Positions 60,358 through 64,000 of a stretch of 64,000 nt of DNA are shown one piece after another (position 1 is the stretch's first letter; every line of letters begins with the position of its first letter). The stretch is from the NCBI RefSeq assembly GCF_016921195.1, contig NZ_JAFGYF010000005.1, positions 124,001-188,000 on the forward strand, written 5' to 3'. The DNA is from Cellulosimicrobium cellulans. GTDB lineage: Bacteria; Actinomycetota; Actinomycetes; Actinomycetales; Cellulomonadaceae. Under the pieces are notes generated by a model. That model saw only the letters and a list, made by a program, of their open reading frames with translations, made no database searches and had not been told where the DNA came from. Made by a program: the position numbers and the translations under genes.

Positions 60358-60396
60358 GAGAGGGCCCGTACCGACGTCGTCGGTACGGGCCCTCTC
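60358..60396. terminator. terminator between rsrA and bL37
   Basis: A perfect 17-bp stem (arms 60358-60374 and 60380-60396) with a CGTCG loop, between the convergent rsrA and bL37 genes; it can end transcription from both sides. Confidence 0.88.
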
Positions 60397-60422
60397 GTCG
60401 TCCCCCGCGGGGGTGCGCCGTC

Positions 60423-60497
60423 TCAGGCGTTGGGGCGCTTGCCGTGGTTCGCGGCGTTGCCCTTGCGGCTACGACGCTTGCGTCCGCGCTTGCTCAT
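60423..60497 (-). CDS. 50S ribosomal protein bL37 (24 residues)
   Basis: A very short gene encoding MSKRGRKRRSRKG at its start and NHGKRPNA at its end. It has an AGGAG site five bases ahead of the ATG. The sequence matches the tiny actinobacterial ribosomal protein bL37 found in mycobacterial ribosome structures (as I recall, near-identical NHGKRPNA ends). Highly basic, binds 23S rRNA. It converges on rsrA and is divergent from the DUF4097-PadR operon, whose operator-like palindromes lie ~95 bases upstream of its start. Confidence 0.88.
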   Translation of the reverse strand: MSKRGRKRRSRKGNAANHGKRPNA

Positions 60498-60592
60498 GGT
60501 GTTCTCCTGACGATCGGGGGAGCCCCGCCGGTCCCGGCGGGTCAAGTCCGCCTCCCATCGTCCCACACGCGATCCCTTGCCAGGGTCGAGCA

Positions 60593-60630
60593 CGCGATAT
60601 ATCGTGTCTGGAGGAACGAGATATATCGCG
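60593..60630. promoter_or_regulatory. paired palindromic operator, probably for the PadR regulator
   Basis: CGCGATATATC at 60593-60603 and its reverse complement GATATATCGCG at 60620-60630, 27 bases centre to centre. Each half is itself nearly palindromic around ATATAT. This AT-rich double site in very GC-rich DNA is typical of PadR-family operators. It lies 60 bases before the first DUF4097 gene, whose operon encodes a PadR protein, suggesting autorepression. It could also affect bL37 on the other strand. Confidence 0.65.
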
Positions 60631-60690
60631 AGTGTCCTCGCGGTGTCGCCGTCGCGGCCGCACAGGACGCGACCACGGACGGAGCACAGG

Positions 60691-61614
60691 ATGACGCAGG
60701 AGAGCTGGACCGTCACGGGTCCGCAGGCCATCGACCTGGCGCGCGTGCGGACGCTCGACGCGACCGTCATCGGCGGGCGCGTCGACGTCGTCGCGCACGA
60801 CGACCCGGCGCGCACGGACACGCGCGTCGAGGTCCACTCGGTGGTCGGGCGCCCTCTGGAGGTGCGTCTCGAGGGGACGACGCTCCGCGTGGGCTACGGT
60901 CCCTTCGTCGCGGGCTGGAAGGGCTTCCTCGAGCGCTTCCGCACCTACACCGGCAAGGACGCGGCGGACGTGCACGTCGCCGTGCCGGCGACGACGCAGG
61001 TCAAGCTCGCGACCGTGCAGGGCGAGGCGCTCGTCGCTGGGGTGCGCGACGGCGCCCGGCTGGCGACCGTCTCCGGCTCGGTGATGACGAGCCGCACGCG
61101 CGGCGAGCTCCGCGTCGACACGGTCTCGGGCGAGGTCTCGGCGAGCGAGCACGACGGCCCGGTCCGCATGGACTCGGTGTCGGGCGGCCTCACGGCGACC
61201 GGCTCGCTGCACTCGCTCCGTCTCGACTCGGTCTCGGGGTCCGTCACCGTGGACACCCGCACGACGCCGTCGGAGATCACCGTGAGCGCCGTCTCCGCCG
61301 ACGTGCTCGTGCGCCTGCCCGACCCCGACGCGATGGACTACGCGATCCGCTGCGTGAGCGGGCGCCTCCTCGTCGACGGCACCGAGCAGCGCGGCTCCGC
61401 GCGCTCGTTCCACCAGCCCGCGCGGTACGGGAAGGGCTCCCCGGTCCGCGTCTCCGCCGTCTCCGGCGACGTGACCGTCCTGCGCGGGGCGCCGGACGAG
61501 ACCCCGTGGGACACGGACCCGGTCGAGGACGCCCCGGCCGACACGGACGCCCCCGCGTGGGGGAGCCCGGGGCCGCGAGGCACGGCGTCGTCGGGCGGGC
61601 CGGTGGACCGCTGA
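60691..61614 (+). CDS. DUF4097 family protein (beta-helix type)
   Basis: A 307-residue protein from ATG with GGAG ahead. The central ~170 residues consist of short strand repeats of the DUF4097 type: VSGSVMTSRTRGELRVDTVSG, GPVRMDSVSGGLTATG, LRLDSVSGSVTVDT, each ending in a SVSG or TVSG turn. These stack into a right-handed beta-solenoid (adhesin-like) fold. No signal peptide or membrane segment is visible, so it appears cytoplasmic. The last ~40 residues are Pro/Asp-rich. Its stop overlaps the PadR start (TGATG). Function unknown; family members are often under PadR or anti-sigma control. Confidence 0.87.
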   Translation: MTQESWTVTGPQAIDLARVRTLDATVIGGRVDVVAHDDPARTDTRVEVHSVVGRPLEVRLEGTTLRVGYGPFVAGWKGFLERFRTYTGKDAADVHVAVPATTQVKLATVQGEALVAGVRDGARLATVSGSVMTSRTRGELRVDTVSGEVSASEHDGPVRMDSVSGGLTATGSLHSLRLDSVSGSVTVDTRTTPSEITVSAVSADVLVRLPDPDAMDYAIRCVSGRLLVDGTEQRGSARSFHQPARYGKGSPVRVSAVSGDVTVLRGAPDETPWDTDPVEDAPADTDAPAWGSPGPRGTASSGGPVDR

Positions 61615-62213
61615 TGGCCACCGTCTTCGCGCACGGGGAGCTCCGGCTCTACCTGCTGGCGCTCCTCGACGCCGGGCCCAAGCACGGCTACGAGCTCATC
61701 ACCGAGCTCTCCGAGCGCTTCGGCGGCACGTACCGACCGAGCGCCGGGACGATCTACCCCCGCCTGGCGCGGCTCGAGGACGAGGGCCTCGTGCACCGCA
61801 GCGCCGACGGCCGCAAGACGACCTACGAGCTCACCCCCGCCGGGCGCGCGGAGATCGAGGCGCGTCGCGGGGACGTCGCCGCGCTGGAGCACGGCATCGC
61901 CGAGACGGTGCGCCAGCGCGCCGAGGCGCTGCGTGCCGACGTGCAGGGCTCGCTGAAAGGCCTGCGTGCCGAGCTCGCGGCCGCCGCGCAGACGGCCCGC
62001 GCTCGCCCGCGCGACGGCGGCCCGGACCCGCGCCGTCGTGAGTCCTACGCGTGGCGGATGGAGGCCGAGGCCGTGCTGCAGCGGTTCCGCGAGGACGTGC
62101 GCGCGGACCTGCGGCGCGCGGACGCCGCGAACGTGGTCTCGGAGCTCACGGTCGACACCCTGCGCACCGTGCTCGACAGCGCGCGCAAGGCCGTGCGAGC
62201 GACCCTGCCCTGA
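61614..62213 (+). CDS. PadR-family transcription regulator
   Basis: A 199-residue regulator. The N-terminal winged helix has the PadR hallmark LRLYLLALLDAGPKHGYELITELSERFGG, then SAGTIYPRLARLEDEGLV and TYELTPAGRAEI. The C-terminal ~110 residues are a long helical dimerisation arm (GIAETVRQRAEALRADV). It lies between two DUF4097 genes in the same direction, overlapping the first by one base. AT-rich palindromes upstream of the operon are the likely operator. Confidence 0.94.
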   Translation: MATVFAHGELRLYLLALLDAGPKHGYELITELSERFGGTYRPSAGTIYPRLARLEDEGLVHRSADGRKTTYELTPAGRAEIEARRGDVAALEHGIAETVRQRAEALRADVQGSLKGLRAELAAAAQTARARPRDGGPDPRRRESYAWRMEAEAVLQRFREDVRADLRRADAANVVSELTVDTLRTVLDSARKAVRATLP

Positions 62214-62278
62214 CCGACCGTCACGAGAACCTCTCGACGAACGCACCCCGCACCAGAGAACCGAACGAGGAGAAGCGC

Positions 62279-63082
62279 ATGAGCACCGAGTCCTGGGTCA
62301 TCAACGCCCCCCAGACCGTCGACGTCGCCGACGTCCGGCGCGTCGTCGTCCAGCTCACCGACGGGTCGGTCGACGTCGTCGCCGACCCCTCCCGCGAGGC
62401 CGGGGCGCACCTCGACGTCAGCGAGGTGTCGGAGCGTCCGCTCCAGGTCAGCGCGCACGACGGCGAGCTACGCGTCGGCTACGACTTCGCCGGCGTCGAG
62501 GGCATCGTCGAGCGGGCCAAGGGCCTGCGCGACAAGGACCGCGCCGTCGTGCGCCTCACGGTCCCCGCGCACGTGCCGGTCAAGGTGACGACCGCACGAG
62601 CGAGCGCGAGCGTCCTCGGCACGCAGGCGGACCTGTCCGTGACGACCGCGACGGGCGCCGTCCGCGTGCAGGGCGTGTCGGGCACGGCGTCGATCAAGAC
62701 GGCGACCGGCGCCGTGGACGTCGGCGAGCACGTCGGCGACGTCCACGTGAGCACCGCGTCCGGCGCGGTCACGCTCGGCGGGACGCTGGGCCGCGTGTCC
62801 GTGAACACCGTGACGAGCGGCGTCGAGGTCGTCGCACGGGAGAGCACGCCTCTCGTCGACGCGCGCACGGTCTCGGGCGACGTGGCCGTGCGCCTCGGCG
62901 CCGGCTCGCCGGTGAACCTCAAGGCCCGCAGCGTCACGGGCAAGGCCGTGCTCGACGGCGTCCGCCTGGACTCCGCCGCGCAGCGCACGACGTCCGTCGA
63001 CCACGTCGACCAGCCCGGCGCCCGCGGCGCGTACGTCTCGGCGAACACCGTGTCGGGCGACCTCACCGTCTCGCGCGGCTGA
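62279..63082 (+). CDS. second DUF4097 family protein
   Basis: A 267-residue paralogue of the first DUF4097 protein: both begin ESWxxxxPQxxDxAxVR and carry the same solenoid repeats (TTATGAVRVQGVSG, ATGAVDVGEHVGDVHVSTASGAVTLGG, TVSGDVAVRLG, VSGDLTVSRG). It has a GAGGAGA site before the ATG and lies 65 bases after the PadR gene. No membrane signal. A terminator follows directly. The pair looks like a duplication that flanked the regulator. Confidence 0.87.
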   Translation: MSTESWVINAPQTVDVADVRRVVVQLTDGSVDVVADPSREAGAHLDVSEVSERPLQVSAHDGELRVGYDFAGVEGIVERAKGLRDKDRAVVRLTVPAHVPVKVTTARASASVLGTQADLSVTTATGAVRVQGVSGTASIKTATGAVDVGEHVGDVHVSTASGAVTLGGTLGRVSVNTVTSGVEVVARESTPLVDARTVSGDVAVRLGAGSPVNLKARSVTGKAVLDGVRLDSAAQRTTSVDHVDQPGARGAYVSANTVSGDLTVSRG

Positions 63083-63092
63083 CGCCCGCGCG

Positions 63093-63141
63093 CGACGACG
63101 GCCCGTCACCCCGGGGTCTCCGGGGCGGCGGGCCGTCGTCG
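63093..63141. terminator. terminator after the DUF4097 operon
   Basis: A 13-bp perfect stem (CGACGACGGCCCG with CGGGCCGTCGTCG) around a 23-base loop that itself pairs CCCCGG/CCGGGG. It stands between the convergent DUF4097 and SGNH genes. Confidence 0.8.
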
Positions 63142-63152
63142 TGGGGGCGGGG

Positions 63153-63776
63153 TCACACCGTGTCGTCCGGCAGGCCCAGCCAGGCGTGCCAGCCCGTGTG
63201 CAGCACGAGCCACGCCATGAGCCCGTAGCCCGCCTGGCCGGGGAAGCCGTTGCCGCTCTGCGCGAGGTCCGCGAGCCACTGCTCGTGCGTCACGAGCGGG
63301 CTGAACGTGTCGACGTACGGCACGCGGCGCCGGTTCGCGACGTCCGAGAAGGCGTGCGAGAGCTCGGCGAGCCGCTCGGCGTCCTGCGCGTGCCCCGGCG
63401 GGGGGCCCACGACGAACGTCGGCAACCGGTGCGACTCCGCGACGTCGAGCACGTTGGCGAGGTTGAGGCGCGAGCGCGCGACCGAGAGCCCGGCGTCGAG
63501 GTCGTGGCGACCGAGGCCGATGACGAGGCGGTTGTCCACGTCCGGCTCGGGGGAGAACCGGCGCGCCGTCTCCGCCTCCCAGCGCTGGCTGAGCGCCGTC
63601 GTCGTCTCGCCGGGGATGGCGAGCGGGAACACGTACGCCGGCTGGGGGAAGCGTGTGCGCGCGACGACGCGTCCCGCCCACCCCAGGGCCTTCGCGTCGC
63701 CGACGCCGGCGCTCAGCTCGTCGCCGACGACGCAGATCCGTACCTCTCGACTCACCGCGTCTTCCACGGGCGCCAT
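63153..63776 (-). CDS. SGNH/GDSL hydrolase family protein (atypical motifs)
   Basis: About 207 residues. The fold is suggested by RICVVGDELSAGVGDAKALGW, the place of the GDS nucleophile block, and by GLGRHDLDAG for the GxND block; C-terminal HTGWHAWL could hold the catalytic His. The nucleophile Ser of GDS is replaced by Glu (G-D-E-L-S), with a Ser two residues later, so catalysis is doubtful. The ATG at 63776 has GGGGAGA directly ahead; a GTG seven codons upstream is an alternative. Convergent with the DUF4097 operon. Confidence 0.75.
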   Translation of the reverse strand: MAPVEDAVSREVRICVVGDELSAGVGDAKALGWAGRVVARTRFPQPAYVFPLAIPGETTTALSQRWEAETARRFSPEPDVDNRLVIGLGRHDLDAGLSVARSRLNLANVLDVAESHRLPTFVVGPPPGHAQDAERLAELSHAFSDVANRRRVPYVDTFSPLVTHEQWLADLAQSGNGFPGQAGYGLMAWLVLHTGWHAWLGLPDDTV

Positions 63777-63869
63777 TCTCCCCGACGCGGGCGGCACGGG
63801 GCGAAACCGCCCTGCGGGGACGGCGTGTCCAGCCGGGCATTCCGGACGGACCGCCCACCGGGCGTCGGG

Positions 63870-64000
63870 TCAGAGCAGCGTCGCGCCCCAGGTGACCTCG
63901 TGGGAGGCGCCCGGCTCGAGCCGCACGAGGCGCTCGCCGGTGCGGAACGCGTCCGCGATGCAGCTCATGGGCTCCGCCGCGACCCCGGACCGGCGGAACG
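63870..64000 (-). CDS. aldose 1-epimerase family protein (C-terminal end only)
   Basis: The last ~43 codons of a minus-strand gene entering from the right edge. The translation GVAAEPMSCIADAFRTGERL then LEPGASHEVTWGATLL matches the C-terminus of galactose mutarotase-like enzymes (the EPMSCxxDAF motif and the WG near the end). The catalytic part is outside the window. Too short to appear as a separate long frame. Confidence 0.7.
   Translation of the reverse strand, partial: FRRSGVAAEPMSCIADAFRTGERLVRLEPGASHEVTWGATLL

Overview
The window is very GC-rich and densely coded. It carries marker genes of Actinobacteria: a WhiB regulator, MtrA-MtrB-LpqB, SecA1 beside Rv3235-type genes, SigR-RsrA, the mini ribosomal protein bL37, and GlfT2/Wzm/Wzt galactan genes. 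The gene content suggests a Micrococcales chromosome, most like the Cellulomonadaceae/Promicromonosporaceae (Cellulosimicrobium/Isoptericola type). That placement is inference from content, not from a search. There is no tRNA, rRNA, CRISPR array or prophage.

Layout. 1-9.2 kb: a conserved actinobacterial block (TIGR03089 protein, WhiB, a giant membrane glycosyltransferase, DUF5719, metallopeptidase-like protein, DUF3499, phosphomannomutase, Trm112). 9.2-16.5 kb: a surface-glycan island with a LicC-like nucleotidyltransferase, a LicD-methyltransferase fusion, a GT2 enzyme, a GlfT2-like polymerase and a Wzm/Wzt exporter. 16.6-18.0 kb: decayed IS481 and IS30 transposases. 18.2-21.4 kb: a glycine betaine/proline OpuA-type ABC importer on the minus strand. 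22.0-28.2 kb: ahcY, a membrane protein, a LuxR-type two-component pair and an acyltransferase. 28.1-38.4 kb: RDD and SpoIIM proteins, an AlkZ-like winged-helix protein, a 0.9-kb non-coding stretch with inverted arrays of a 21-bp repeat, and a tight MoxR/DUF58/DUF4350/DUF4129 operon. 38.5-49.4 kb: mtrA-mtrB-lpqB, comF, hpf, ycaQ-like, secA. 49.5-60.5 kb: Rv3235 and LysM proteins, SAF and CpaE-like genes, hisN, rsgA, aroA, a DoxX-like protein with a histone-like tail, sigR-rsrA, bL37. 60.6-64 kb: a DUF4097-PadR-DUF4097 cassette behind twin palindromes, an SGNH hydrolase and the end of an aldose 1-epimerase gene.

How the genes work together. Phosphomannomutase and the 9-16.5 kb island point to construction and export of a galactofuranose-type wall polysaccharide. 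LicC/LicD chemistry suggests it carries a phosphodiester-linked, possibly methylated substituent. MtrAB-LpqB, SecA and HPF are the housekeeping envelope, secretion and ribosome-hibernation set. SigR-RsrA is the thiol-stress switch, and a match to the SigR promoter consensus lies upstream of sigR. The most interesting non-coding signals are the 21-bp inverted repeat arrays with a 27-bp stem hairpin between them, the SigR promoter placed to give a leaderless longer SigR, the twin palindromes before the PadR operon, and a shared motif bracketing the two-component genes.
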